Source: Bacillus sp. B15-48
GTDB taxonomy: Bacteria > Bacillota > Bacilli > Bacillales > Cytobacillaceae
DNA length: 64,000 bases
Reading direction: 5' to 3'
NCBI RefSeq assembly: GCF_016879755.1
Contig: NZ_WOFU01000006.1
Span: 124,001 to 188,000 of the forward strand
Both the position numbers and the translations under genes were made by a program. The notes beneath the pieces are model-generated. The model made no database searches. It saw only the letters and a program-made list of their open reading frames with translations, and was not told the origin of the DNA. Shown here piece after piece: positions 34,350-44,334 of the stretch (the first letter of the stretch is position 1; each line of letters opens with the position of its first letter).

Positions 34350-35300
34350 ATGTTGAAGCGATTTGGGCTTATTTTGTTTAGCCTGCTATTACTGGGAGGC
34401 TGTACCAAACCTCTCTCAACAGGAAATATTGAAAAAGTAGGTCTTCTCTTACCTGATACAATCAATGAACAGGTTTGGGGGGCAAAAGGTTATCGTGGTC
34501 TCCTGAAAATACAATCACAATTTAATGTCGATGTGTATTACCGGGAGGGAATAACTACTTTAATGCAAGTAGAAGAAGCCGTGAAGCAATTTGCAGATAA
34601 GGGGGTTAACCTTGTCTTCGGACATGGCAATGAGTATGCTGTACATTTCAATAATATTTCCGAAGAATATCCATCTATTCATTTTGTTAGTTTTAACGGA
34701 GATGCAAAAAATGAGAATACAACCAGTTTGAATTTTGAAGCATATGCAATGGGTTTTTTTGGAGGAATGGTAGCGGCTCATATGTCTAATACAAATCATA
34801 TTGCGACCATTGCAGCGTTTGAATGGCAACCGGAAGTGGAAGGATTTTATGAAGGTGCCAGCTTTTATAATAAAGCTGTTAAAGTGGATATTTATTATGT
34901 CGGTCATTGGGATTATGATGATAAAGCAATGAAAATTCTAGATAAGGTATTGGCTGAAGGAGCGGATGTAATTTATCCAGCGGGAGATGGGTACAATATC
35001 GGTGTGATTGAAAGGGTAAAAGAAAAAGGGTTATATGTAATCGGCTATGTGTCGGACCAATCAGATTTCGGTGAATCTACTGTTCTAACGAGTACTGTTC
35101 AGCATGTAGATAGCCTATATGAACTAGCAGCGAAAAGGTTTAATGAGGATAACCTTCCGAAAGGGAATTTGTCTTTCGATTTTCAAGATGGCGTCATTTC
35201 ACTTGGGAAATTTAGCTCCAAGGTTGATGATGAATTCAAAGCTGATGTTGAGGATCAAATTTTGGTGTATATGGAAACAGGAAAACTCCCAAATCAATAA
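34350..35300 (+). CDS. med: Med: BMP-family lipoprotein, positive regulator of comK
   Basis: A 316-residue lipoprotein with signal sequence and lipobox LLLGGC, then a periplasmic-binding-type BMP domain (VGLLLPDTINEQVWGAKGYRGL, FGHGNEYA, GGMVAAHMS, PAGDGYNIG). In B. subtilis Med raises comK expression. The ATG at 34350 is nine bases after AAAAGGAG, better than the TTG at 34341 that abuts the site. comZ, its usual operon partner, does not follow. Confidence 0.88.
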   Translation: MLKRFGLILFSLLLLGGCTKPLSTGNIEKVGLLLPDTINEQVWGAKGYRGLLKIQSQFNVDVYYREGITTLMQVEEAVKQFADKGVNLVFGHGNEYAVHFNNISEEYPSIHFVSFNGDAKNENTTSLNFEAYAMGFFGGMVAAHMSNTNHIATIAAFEWQPEVEGFYEGASFYNKAVKVDIYYVGHWDYDDKAMKILDKVLAEGADVIYPAGDGYNIGVIERVKEKGLYVIGYVSDQSDFGESTVLTSTVQHVDSLYELAAKRFNEDNLPKGNLSFDFQDGVISLGKFSSKVDDEFKADVEDQILVYMETGKLPNQ

Positions 35301-35314
35301 AAGAAAATTTGAGG

Positions 35315-35347
35315 TGGCTGCGGTAATCACATACCGCAGCCTTTTTT
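35315..35347. terminator. Terminator of med, shared with a convergent gene
   Basis: GGCTGCGGT and ACCGCAGCC arms around AATCACAT, followed by TTTTTTTATTTTTTT. The minus-strand gene stop lies in the T-tract. Confidence 0.85.
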
Positions 35348-35649
35348 TATTTTTTTAGAAATTGCGTAAAGAAAGGGCGGATTTTACTAAACATAGGTTT
35401 TAGTTGTTTCGCTGATTCCATAAGTGTGTCAATTTGCGTTAGTAGCTCTTCAAGGTTTACGCTATCACTATTTTTTGATGAATCATCTTTTTGGTCATCC
35501 TGGTTTTTCTGTGATTGGGGGGGATTTGTTCTTGAACCAAACATCATCCGATCGAATGGGTGTTGGTTATCTTCCTCTTCAATCAATTCATTTTTTAGCC
35601 CTTCTTCAGCAAGTTGGTCCATCTCTTGTTCATCGCCTTCACCTATCAT
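35347..35649 (-). CDS. Unrecognised acidic protein next to fabH
   Basis: A protein of 100 residues, MIGEGDEQEMDQLAEEGL..., with an acidic N-terminus, a Pro/Gln/Asp/Ser-rich linker (NPPQSQKNQDDQKDD) and a C-terminal helix pair (NLEELLTQIDTLMESAKQLKPMF...FFTQFLKK). The start at 35649 follows GAGGG with 11-base spacing. It holds the place of comZ-yjzB in B. subtilis but is on the other strand. The C-terminal helices resemble those of small spore-associated proteins such as YqfQ, a weak likeness. Confidence 0.6.
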   Translation of the reverse strand: MIGEGDEQEMDQLAEEGLKNELIEEEDNQHPFDRMMFGSRTNPPQSQKNQDDQKDDSSKNSDSVNLEELLTQIDTLMESAKQLKPMFSKIRPFFTQFLKK

Positions 35650-35748
35650 TTTTGTTTTTTCCCTCCTCTTCCAATATCTTCTTGTATATATTTTATGTTC
35701 ATTTAGAAGAACGGGAATAGTCATTAGCGGAAGAGGACTAATTCTTTG

Positions 35749-35795
35749 TTGCAGAAAGACATCAGTTTCTGATAATATTAGTACCAGCTAATAAT
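35749..35795 (+). promoter_or_regulatory. FapR-type operator and promoter of fabH-fabF
   Basis: TTGCAG (35749-35754) and TAATAT (35773-35778) form a promoter with an 18-bp spacer. ATTAGTACCAGCTAATAAT (35777-35795) resembles the FapR box (TTAGTACCTGRTACTAA) and overlaps the -10, so binding would block transcription until malonyl-CoA rises. Confidence 0.8.
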
Positions 35796-35844
35796 ATTTG
35801 ATATAAACTGAAAAAAAATAGAGAAAGCTAAAGGAGATGGTCCC

Positions 35845-36777
35845 ATGAATGCAGGGATACTCGGTGCTGGGCGGTTCGTACCAGAGAAGGTTGTCAGGAA
35901 TGAAGACCTTGAAAAAACGTTGGATACTTCGGACGAATGGATTCGCTCAAGAACGGGAATTGAAGAAAGAAGAGTTGTTGAGGGTGATGTGAACACTTTA
36001 GATTTAGCGTATAAAGCGGCTGTAAAGGCGCTAGCCAACGCAAATATTGCCCCTGAAGAAATTGATTTGATTTTAGTCGCCACTGTCACACCTGTTTATG
36101 CGTTCCCTAGCATTGCATGCATGCTCCAAGAGAAATTAGCTGCAAAAAAAGCTGCTGCGATGGACGTAAGCGCTGCATGTGCAGGGTTCATGTATGGGAT
36201 TATAACAGGTAAACAATTTATTGAAACTGGAGATTATAAAAATGTTTTAGTTGTGGGTGCTGAAACGCTATCGAAAGTAACAGACTGGAATGATCGCAAC
36301 ACAGCCATATTGTTTGGTGATGGTGCGGGAGCGGTTGTATTAGGACCTGTAGCTGATGATAGGGGTATATTAAGTTTCGAGCTAGGGGCAGATGGTACAG
36401 GAGGAAAGCACCTCCTTCAGGAAAAATACATTATGATGAATGGTAGAGAGGTCTTCAAATTTGCTGTTAGACAAATGGGTGAAAGTAGTATTAATGTTCT
36501 AGAGAAAGCAGGATTAAGCAAAGACGATGTTGACTTCTTAATTCCACATCAAGCAAATATTCGAATTATGGAAGCCGCAAGACAGAGGTTAGAGCTACCA
36601 GTTGAAAAGGTGTCGAAAACAATTCACAAGTATGGGAACACTTCCTCCGCTTCTATTCCTATTTCAATTGTTGAAGAATTAGAGGCAGGTAAGATTAAGG
36701 ATGGAGACGTAGTTGTGATGGTTGGCTTTGGTGGTGGCTTAACTTGGGGCGCAATCGCCATGCGTTGGGGACGTTAA
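35845..36777 (+). CDS. fabH: 3-oxoacyl-ACP synthase III
   Basis: A 310-residue condensing enzyme that starts fatty acid chains from acyl-CoA and malonyl-ACP. Catalytic Cys 112 is in [10 protein letters not shown], His in PHQANIRIM and Asn in [20 protein letters not shown] at the N-terminus is also typical. ATG follows AAAGGAGATGG. With fabF 28 bp downstream it forms an operon under a FapR box. Confidence 0.96.
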   Translation: MNAGILGAGRFVPEKVVRNEDLEKTLDTSDEWIRSRTGIEERRVVEGDVNTLDLAYKAAVKALANANIAPEEIDLILVATVTPVYAFPSIACMLQEKLAAKKAAAMDVSAACAGFMYGIITGKQFIETGDYKNVLVVGAETLSKVTDWNDRNTAILFGDGAGAVVLGPVADDRGILSFELGADGTGGKHLLQEKYIMMNGREVFKFAVRQMGESSINVLEKAGLSKDDVDFLIPHQANIRIMEAARQRLELPVEKVSKTIHKYGNTSSASIPISIVEELEAGKIKDGDVVVMVGFGGGLTWGAIAMRWGR

Positions 36778-36805
36778 AATAGCGCATATAAGGGAGATGA
36801 AAAAG

Positions 36806-38047
36806 GTGGAAAAACGCAGAGTAGTTGTGACGGGACTAGGGGCAGTTACCCCTGTTGGAAATGACGCTGACACTAGCTGGAAAAACATCCTCGCTGGTCT
36901 GTCTGGGATTGAGAAAGTCACGCGTGTAAATGCGGATGAATATCCAGCCAAAGTTGCTGGTGAGTTAAAAGATTTTAACATCGAAGGTTTTATCGATAAA
37001 AAAGATGCACGAAAAATGGATCGCTTTACGCAATATGCGGTCGCTGCATCAATGATGGCTGTAAAAGATGCGGAATTAAAAATCACTGATGAAAATGCTC
37101 CTCGTGTTGGTGTATGGATTGGATCTGGAATTGGTGGAATGGAAACGTTTGAGCAACAACACGAAACATTTTTAAAGCGTGGATATCGCCGAGTCAGTCC
37201 ATTTTTCGTACCAATGCTGATTCCTGATATGGCGACTGGCCAGGTATCCATTATGCTTGGAGCGCGTGGATTCAACTCCTGTACAGTAACAGCATGTGCG
37301 ACAGGAACTAATTCCATCGGGGATGCCTTTAAAGTTATTCAACGAGGCGATGCCGACGTAATGGTAACCGGAGGTGCAGAAGCACCGATTACAAAGATGA
37401 GTTTTGCTGGTTTTTGCGCAAACACTGCTCTCTCAACGAATCATGATCCAAAAAGTGCGAGTAGACCTTTTGATAAAAATCGTGATGGGTTTGTAATGGG
37501 GGAAGGTGCAGGGATTATTGTTCTTGAAGAACTTGACCATGCGATTGAACGTGGTGCAAAAATTTATGCAGAAATAGTCGGCTATGGCGCGACGGGAGAT
37601 GCTTATCATATTACGGCTCCTGCACCAGAAGGTGAAGGTGGTGCGCGTGCGATGAAGATGGCACTAGATGACGCGGGTCTGAGCCCTGAAGATATAGGCT
37701 ATATTAATGCACATGGGACGAGTACAGAGTATAATGATAAATTTGAGACAATGGCAATAAAAAATGTATTTGGTGAACATGCTTATCGGTTGGCTGTTAG
37801 TTCAACAAAATCCATGACAGGGCATCTCCTTGGCGCGGCTGGAGGAATAGAAGCGATCTTTACTGTTATGGCGCTAAAGGAAGGCATCTTGCCACCGACG
37901 ATTAATTTAGAGACGCCTGATCCAGAATGTGATCTTGATTATGTCCCGAATGAAGCACGTAAAAGTGACATTCAAGCAGCAATCAGCAATTCACTAGGTT
38001 TTGGCGGTCATAATGCGACAATCGCTTTAAAGAAATACGAAGCGTAA
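36806..38047 (+). CDS. fabF: 3-oxoacyl-ACP synthase II
   Basis: A 413-residue elongating condensing enzyme with the Cys-His-His triad in [23 protein letters not shown] and [13 protein letters not shown]. The start is taken as GTG at 36806 ([10 protein letters not shown]), because AGGGAG is then nine bases upstream and length equals that of B. subtilis FabF; the ATG at 36797 abuts the site. Ends at a strong terminator. Confidence 0.96.
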   Translation: MEKRRVVVTGLGAVTPVGNDADTSWKNILAGLSGIEKVTRVNADEYPAKVAGELKDFNIEGFIDKKDARKMDRFTQYAVAASMMAVKDAELKITDENAPRVGVWIGSGIGGMETFEQQHETFLKRGYRRVSPFFVPMLIPDMATGQVSIMLGARGFNSCTVTACATGTNSIGDAFKVIQRGDADVMVTGGAEAPITKMSFAGFCANTALSTNHDPKSASRPFDKNRDGFVMGEGAGIIVLEELDHAIERGAKIYAEIVGYGATGDAYHITAPAPEGEGGARAMKMALDDAGLSPEDIGYINAHGTSTEYNDKFETMAIKNVFGEHAYRLAVSSTKSMTGHLLGAAGGIEAIFTVMALKEGILPPTINLETPDPECDLDYVPNEARKSDIQAAISNSLGFGGHNATIALKKYEA

Positions 38048-38089
38048 AAAGGTCTAAATCCATTTATTTGGATTTAGACCTTTTTTTTT
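38047..38089 (+). terminator. Terminator of fabH-fabF
   Basis: AAAGGTCTAAATCC and GGATTTAGACCTTT arms followed by a run of T. Confidence 0.9.
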
Positions 38090-38091
38090 AA

Positions 38092-38215
38092 TGTCTAGCT
38101 CCAGCGCCTAGCCCCGACTGGTCTAGCCACTCCAGATTTGAAGACAAAGGGCGTCTTCTAATCTGGAGCGTCTTATGTTTGTCGCGGCTGACCAAGGCGC
38201 TTGCGCTTTTCTTTG
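38092..38215. repeat. Interspersed 'agctccagcgcctag' repeat, copy 2
   Basis: Begins TGTCTAGCTCCAGCGCCTAG and ends with AAGGCGCTTGCGCTTTTC. The centre is a long hairpin: CTCCAGATTTGAAGAC pairs with GTCTTCTAATCTGGAG (one mismatch). Copy 1 lies at 2813-2960. This is a known type of Bacillaceae intergenic repeat; it carries no ORF. Confidence 0.75.
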
Positions 38216-38297
38216 TTCTATCATTTAAATGAACAGAATTAGAATTGTAACATAAGATAAAATGAACTTTTTCTCCTACTATTAAGGGGGTGGTTTT

Positions 38298-39077
38298 ATG
38301 GGAGTCATTCGCACAGATGAATGGTTAGAGACTGACTTTTCTCAGCCGATAGAGATGTGTAGTAAGTTTAAACATTTATTCGGGAATGATGATTCGAGGA
38401 ATATTTATCAATATTTATCCGGTTTTGGGATGTACAGACCGAATCGCCAATCCTATTTCTTTTATGAAGAAATGAAAAATCAGAACATCTGGGATAAAGT
38501 TGCTAAGTATTTTCATTTTTATCGAAAAAAGTGGGGTGGTCCAAACATTCCAGTTTACTTGTTTCCACTATCATCTGTTGGTGGATTTAGAAGAAGAGAA
38601 GAAGTAGCGGTGAAATCAGGTGTATCATTTAAGGATAAAATGTTTCTCTTTATAGGTCCTGTAAATGACGAAAAAGAGATAGAAGCTCTGTTTGTTCATG
38701 AATATCATCATGTTTGCCGAATGAATAGGCAGGATAAAAGTTTAAAAGACTATACATTATTAGACTCAATTGTGATGGAGGGATTGGCTGAAAACGCAGT
38801 AAAGGAATTTTGTGGTGAGCAGTATGTGGCAAAATGGAGTACTCATTATTCAGCTGAAGACTTGGAAAAAAATTGGACTCGGCATATTAAAGAAAATTTG
38901 CAGTGCAAGAAACATAATAAAATTCATGATGAAATTCTGTTTGGACATAAAGGATATCCACCAATGATTGGTTATGCCCTTGGGTATGAACGCGTTTCTC
39001 AATACAGGAAAAAGCACAAAATATCCATTGAAGAATCTTTTCGAATTCCAGCCGAAAAGTTAATAAACATAGAATGA
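38298..39077 (+). CDS. yjaZ: YjaZ-like DUF2268 zinc-protease-fold protein
   Basis: A 259-residue protein with a zinc-metalloprotease motif HEYHHV (residues about 133-138) and a downstream Glu in MEGLAENAVKEF, as in DUF2268 of YjaZ. The N-terminal 100 residues are a helical domain. No signal peptide. Its substrate is unknown. ATG follows AAGGGGGTGG. A terminator (39136) follows. Confidence 0.85.
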   Translation: MGVIRTDEWLETDFSQPIEMCSKFKHLFGNDDSRNIYQYLSGFGMYRPNRQSYFFYEEMKNQNIWDKVAKYFHFYRKKWGGPNIPVYLFPLSSVGGFRRREEVAVKSGVSFKDKMFLFIGPVNDEKEIEALFVHEYHHVCRMNRQDKSLKDYTLLDSIVMEGLAENAVKEFCGEQYVAKWSTHYSAEDLEKNWTRHIKENLQCKKHNKIHDEILFGHKGYPPMIGYALGYERVSQYRKKHKISIEESFRIPAEKLINIE

Positions 39078-39135
39078 AAATACTGTCACAACAGATGGTT
39101 GGATCCCTATATATTTTAGATTCATAGCAACTTAT

Positions 39136-39166
39136 CTACACTGCAAAATGAATTGCAGTGTTTTTC
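39136..39166 (+). terminator. Terminator of yjaZ
   Basis: ACACTGCAA and TTGCAGTGT arms with a short AATGAA loop and T-tract. Confidence 0.85.
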
Positions 39167-39282
39167 TTTGAATAAAAAATGACTGGAAAATAGATTTCCT
39201 TTAGCTATCAAATAAGGAATAAATTTACTGGAACCTGACCATACTGAGTGCAAAGAGTAACTTGGAAGCGAGGGATTGTGAC

Positions 39283-40028
39283 ATGTTGTATCTTCATGAT
39301 GTTTGGGTCAATTGGTTTGAAGGGGAAGAAAATGGATACAATGTATGCCATTTTCATGAATGGAGAAAAGATGATACTGTGGAATTGTTGGATCAGGTAC
39401 CGCTCTTAAAAATTGATTCTCTATTATTCCAATACATAGAAAATGATTTATCTGAGTTGCCACAGCAATTATTAGATGATATTTATCAAAAGGGTTTTCT
39501 TCGAAAAAATCACGAACGGGTTCAGTTAGATTATTGTTTTGTTGTTTCAGATGGAGTAGGAATTTTAGCTGTTGACACAATTGGATATAATATTCCAATT
39601 CGAAAAAGCAGATTAATTCCTAGACAAGAACAATTAGTTTTTGAAATGCTTGAAAACCAAGAAACACAGAGTTATAACTTTAATGATCAATCTTCATTGA
39701 AAGATTATCATATTTTATCTCCATCTCCTGATTTAATGAGGGGATTAACAAGGAAGGAACGGCAGTTAAAGCAATTGCTGTTTATGGCTATGGATCAGCT
39801 TCATTCATCGCAAAATGCCGCTGAAGTAAGATACTGGCTCACGGAATGGAGTCCTGAGAATTACGAAAAAATCCAGCAGCTATCATTTGAAGAAGTGTGG
39901 GAGCAGCTATATGACGAAACGAAGTTCGGCTGGTCCAAAAAGCATTATGCCTTTTGTGAAAATATCATAAAAGGACAGTCTTTCTTTGAAAAACTATGGG
40001 AATTAGAACATGGATCAAAAGTAAATTA

Positions 40029-40029
<1 letters not shown>
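39283..40029 (+). CDS. yjbA: YjbA-like DUF3603 protein
   Basis: A 248-residue protein beginning [27 protein letters not shown], matching the UPF0736/YjbA (DUF3603) family. No catalytic motif or membrane segment is visible. The ATG at 39283 was chosen since GAGGGATTGTGAC precedes it; the open frame to 39262 lacks a site. It converges on trpS. The app oligopeptide operon that lies upstream in B. subtilis is absent. Confidence 0.88.
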
Positions 40030-41046
<1,017 letters not shown>

Positions 41047-41077
41047 CTAACAAACCTCCAAAAAATAATGAAAATAA

Positions 41078-41335
41078 AAAAGACCATCCATCCCTAAAAA
41101 AAATAGGGACGAATGGTCCGCGGTGCCACCCTAATTACTCTTAATCAAGAGTCTCTTGCCATGCAAACTTTGCATGTACCCTTTAACGCGGGATACGTCT
41201 CCTGCTACCTTTTCGTGTTCACAGTAGAGGCTCGAAAGTCCATTCCACAAGCTAAGTTGTTTGTTCTCACCAACCACAAACTCTCTTAAAACTTAGTACA
41301 GGTGTACTACTCTTTGTCATCGCCGTTCATAAACT
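41078..41335 (-). ncRNA. Tryptophan T-box riboswitch of trpS
   Basis: On the minus strand the T-box core GGGTGGCACCGCGG (41131-41118) is followed by the terminator hairpin GACCATTCGTCCCTA...TAGGGATGGATGGTC and a T-run. Upstream stem I has the AG-bulge region (GAGAGTTTGTGG, GTGAGAAC), and the specifier position reads GAA-TGG-ACTTTCG, with TGG at 41242-41240. Uncharged tRNA-Trp would stabilise the antiterminator and switch on trpS. Confidence 0.92.
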
Positions 41336-41479
41336 ATATGTACTTGAGAAAATTATAAATCACTCTTTCGTTAGAATCAAGGAAACGATGGCGTTTTGTG
41401 GACACAAATAGGTCTAAAAGTTTAACTCTTAGACCTATGTTTGGAGTTGATTTAAAAAGGGTATGATAAAATGTCCCGT

Positions 41480-41665
41480 TTATTTCTTGTTGCCACCAAC
41501 ATTCTTCCAGCCTGTTTGCATGCTTACTGATTGATCGACAATCTCATTTTTTGTTTTTCCACCAAAGAGCTTAAGACCAATTGCATTTGAAATGATACCA
41601 TTTGTAGCAGTAGTCCCAATAATGATAACAGCAACAATTGCTAAATCCACGATGTATTCAACCAT
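41480..41665 (-). CDS. Unrecognised 61-residue membrane protein
   Basis: MVEYIVDLAIVAVIIIGTTAT starts one clear membrane helix (residues 5-30), followed by NAIGLKLFGGKTKNEIVDQSV and a lysine-rich end with GWKNVGG. GGAGG lies seven bases before the ATG at 41665. Upstream in-frame codons to 41752 lack a site. It is a single-gene unit between the T-box and yjbC. The helix followed by an amphipathic basic stretch could suit a small regulatory or toxin-like peptide, but nothing else supports that. Confidence 0.65.
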   Translation of the reverse strand: MVEYIVDLAIVAVIIIGTTATNGIISNAIGLKLFGGKTKNEIVDQSVSMQTGWKNVGGNKK

Positions 41666-41839
41666 AATATACCTCCACTCCGCCCAGTTCATTCGTATAA
41701 ACAATCGGACACTATGATATATTGCTTCTCTCTTATTGTAAAAGAAAATCAAACTTATTAAAAGTAGGAAAGAGGTAAAAAAAACAAATTGTATAGAAAA
41801 CTTTGTATTAATGGAAAATAATCAAAAAGGGGTAGTTTT

Positions 41840-42409
41840 ATGCACTGGTATGAAAAACTAAATCAATACTTCCCAATAGAGGAAATGAAGTCAAAAGAAC
41901 ATATGGAGACTTTGTTAAGGGAACGTCCTGAGATTTACCATAAGGATGAAGGGGTACATCACGTTCTTATGTATGTGGAACTAGTTGACTTTGTTTTTAT
42001 TGACTATTTATTTGTTTCAAAAGATGCAAGAGGGCAGGGGCTAGGTCATAAGCTCCTTTCTAAATTAAAAGCAAAGGGAAAACCGATTATTTTAGAAGTG
42101 GAGCCAGTGAATTATGAAGATAGTGATACTGAGAAACGACTCAAATTTTATAAACGTGAAGGTTTTATCCATGCTAGCTCGATTGGTTATAGCCGTCGTT
42201 CGTTAGCAACGAATAAAAAAAATGAGTTAGAAATTTTGTATTGGCCACCAAATAATGAGTCAGAGCAATTAATTTTTGATGCAATGAAAAAAACGTATAA
42301 AATGATTCACACGTATAAGGACAAAGAAATATATGGTCAATCGTATGAACCAGTAGATAAAGTACTAACGAAGAAGGAAAATCAGGATGATTTATTAGAA
42401 GACATTTAA
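41840..42409 (+). CDS. yjbC: GNAT acetyltransferase (YjbC-like)
   Basis: A 189-residue N-acetyltransferase: FVFIDYLFVSKDARGQGLGHKLLSKLK holds the acetyl-CoA loop (R/Q-x-x-G-x-G/A), and FYKREGFIHA the C-terminal motif. The last 40 residues are a charged tail. yjbC precedes spx in B. subtilis, where both are stress-induced. The ATG follows AAGGGGTAG. Here 400 bp and two hairpins separate it from spx. Confidence 0.88.
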   Translation: MHWYEKLNQYFPIEEMKSKEHMETLLRERPEIYHKDEGVHHVLMYVELVDFVFIDYLFVSKDARGQGLGHKLLSKLKAKGKPIILEVEPVNYEDSDTEKRLKFYKREGFIHASSIGYSRRSLATNKKNELEILYWPPNNESEQLIFDAMKKTYKMIHTYKDKEIYGQSYEPVDKVLTKKENQDDLLEDI

Positions 42410-42417
42410 ATAGAGCA

Positions 42418-42445
42418 AAATCACCATACGGGTGATTGTGTTTTC
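42418..42445 (+). terminator. Terminator of yjbC
   Basis: AATCACC-ATAC-GGGTGATT followed by GTGTTTTCGTTTTTT. Confidence 0.75.
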
Positions 42446-42811
42446 GTTTTTTCATTTTCATTTTTATTTTTTAATTGAGAAAAAGAAAAAAATATGAATT
42501 TGGGTTTTAAATTTAAAAATATTGGGAAAAAGTATAAGTCAACATACAAATCCCTAAAAGAATAGCTCAAAAATAAAAGTTAGAAAAGATTTCATGAGCA
42601 TTGAAACCTTTTTTAATATTAACTCGTTATATATAGTACTGATTAATAGGCACATAAAGTTTTTGTAAAAAATGATACACTTTGTCCAATGGATGATGTA
42701 TAATTTAACTATAGAGATTACAAAATTATATTCATTTTAAATTAATAATGTACGCATACTTGCTACTTAGTATATGAAATAAAGTTTATACATTAAGGAG
42801 TGTGATAGAAA
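42446..42811 (+). promoter_or_regulatory. AT-rich upstream region of spx
   Basis: This 366-bp stretch has no ORF. It contains a hairpin AAGATTTCA...TGAAACCTTTTTT (about 42586-42614), probably a second terminator, and a TATAAT at 42699-42704 as a likely -10 for spx. No clear -35 is at 17 bp, so the promoter may need an activator or another sigma factor. No PerR-like box was recognised. Confidence 0.5.
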
Positions 42812-43207
42812 ATGGTCACTTTATACACTTCACCAAGTTGTACTTCTTGCAGAAAAGCAAAAGCATGGTTAGAAGAGCATGATATCCCGTATAAGGAGCG
42901 CAATATTTTTTCTGAACCATTAACCTTCGACGAGATTAAAGAGATTTTACGTATGACTGAGGACGGAACAGATGAAATTATTTCAACACGTTCAAAAACT
43001 TTTCAGAAACTGAATGTGAATCTTGAAACATTGCCTCTTCAAGACTTATATGTACTGATTAAAGAAAATCCGGGCTTGTTACGTCGTCCAATCATCATCG
43101 ATGAAAAACGGCTCCAGGTTGGGTACAATGAGGATGAAATACGCCGTTTTCTTCCGAGAAAAGTTCGGACTTTTCAACTTAGGGAAGCTCAGCGCCTTGT
43201 AAACTAA
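42812..43207 (+). CDS. spx: Redox-responsive transcription regulator Spx
   Basis: A 131-residue ArsC-fold protein with the redox switch CTSC (Cys 10, Cys 13), the central [28 protein letters not shown] segment and the RFLPRKVR tail. Spx binds the RNA polymerase alpha C-terminal domain and redirects transcription under disulfide stress. YjbH (48072) is its ClpXP adaptor. ATG follows AAGGAGTG. Confidence 0.97.
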   Translation: MVTLYTSPSCTSCRKAKAWLEEHDIPYKERNIFSEPLTFDEIKEILRMTEDGTDEIISTRSKTFQKLNVNLETLPLQDLYVLIKENPGLLRRPIIIDEKRLQVGYNEDEIRRFLPRKVRTFQLREAQRLVN

Positions 43208-43537
43208 ATGATAGGCCTCCGGACCGTATGGAACGGGGGCTTTGCTCTATTTGAAATCTCCATCCATACCTGTTACAATCAAAGGAATCATCCTGCTATT
43301 AGTGTTATTCGTGATTAATGAACAAAATTTTAGGCATTAGCCACTTTTAAAATTGGGTGTGTTTTTGTTTCCCATTTTTATTATTTTATCATAAAATAGT
43401 GGTACAAGATTGCCACTATGGCTATCCTAGAATAGACTTAATTGCCATATGTTTTAATAGTTGTGTTGGGAGTGTTTGAATAGTCTTGCGGGGGTATTTA
43501 GTCCCTTCAATTCCTGCCTGGAAGGGAGAGAAAATGA
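43208..43537 (+). promoter_or_regulatory. spx-mecA intergenic region
   Basis: Holds a spx terminator-like stem (GCCTCCG...CGGGGGC, about 43215-43243) and, before mecA, the inverted repeat AGTGG...CCACT (43398-43420). No further gene was found in 330 bp. Confidence 0.45.
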
Positions 43538-44215
43538 ATGGAAATTGAGCGAATCAATGATAATACGGTCAAGTTTTATATTTCGTATATTGATATAGAA
43601 GAAAGAGGGTTTGACCGCGAAGAAATTTGGTACAACCGCGAACGTAGTGAAGAACTCTTTTGGGAAATGATGGATGAGGTTCATCATGAGGCTGAATTTG
43701 TTGTTGAAGGACCATTATGGATTCAAGTTCAAGCTCTTGAAAAAGGGTTGGAGGTATTGGTTACAAAAACTCAGGTAAGTAAGGATGGGCAAAAGTTCGA
43801 ACTCCCGATTTCTGATGAGAAGTTAGCCGATTTTCCTGTTGATGAACAAATTGAAGAAATGCTGGATCAAAATTTCAACCCTAAAGGACAGCAAGGGATG
43901 AGGGATACACAATCATCCTTTATGGATCAACTTCAATTCCTGCTTGTCTTTAAAGACTTGGAAGATTTAATCGCTCTATCCAAAAGGACCGAGCTAGATG
44001 TGATAAAGACGAGCATGTATAGTTATGAGGGAAGATACTATCTGCTTATCGATTTCTCCGACTTTGAAGAGGAAGATGAAGAAGAGATCGATGATTATTT
44101 GAGCATTTTTCTTGAATATGGAATGGAGTCAAACATGACTAATCATCGTATTGAAGAATATGGGAATAAAATACTTGATGAGGATGTTTTCCAAACATTA
44201 AGAAAACATTTCTAA
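43538..44215 (+). CDS. mecA: Adaptor protein MecA
   Basis: A 225-residue acidic adaptor: N-terminal substrate-binding domain (MEIERINDNTVKFYISYIDIE..., residues 1-80), a linker and a C-terminal ClpC-binding domain (about 115-225, FLLVFKDLEDLIALSKR). It delivers ComK and other proteins to ClpCP. The ATG has GAAGGGAG upstream. Terminator follows. Confidence 0.96.
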   Translation: MEIERINDNTVKFYISYIDIEERGFDREEIWYNRERSEELFWEMMDEVHHEAEFVVEGPLWIQVQALEKGLEVLVTKTQVSKDGQKFELPISDEKLADFPVDEQIEEMLDQNFNPKGQQGMRDTQSSFMDQLQFLLVFKDLEDLIALSKRTELDVIKTSMYSYEGRYYLLIDFSDFEEEDEEEIDDYLSIFLEYGMESNMTNHRIEEYGNKILDEDVFQTLRKHF

Positions 44216-44231
44216 ATAAAATAAACTGAAA

Positions 44232-44270
44232 AAAGTAAAGCTTGCTTCTACATTTAGAAGTAAGCTTTTT
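44232..44270 (+). terminator. Terminator of mecA
   Basis: AAAGCTTGCTTCT and AGAAGTAAGCTTT arms around ACATTT with a T-tract. Confidence 0.85.
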
Positions 44271-44334
44271 ATTTTTTTCTTAAAGGTTTTTTTCGGTTGA
44301 GCGGCGAATAGTAGGAAAGAAAGGTGGTAGATTT

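Noticed and set aside
36739-37317. Minus-strand frame of 192 residues opposite fabF
   Set aside because: A shadow of the conserved fabF coding sequence; no recognisable domain or start site.
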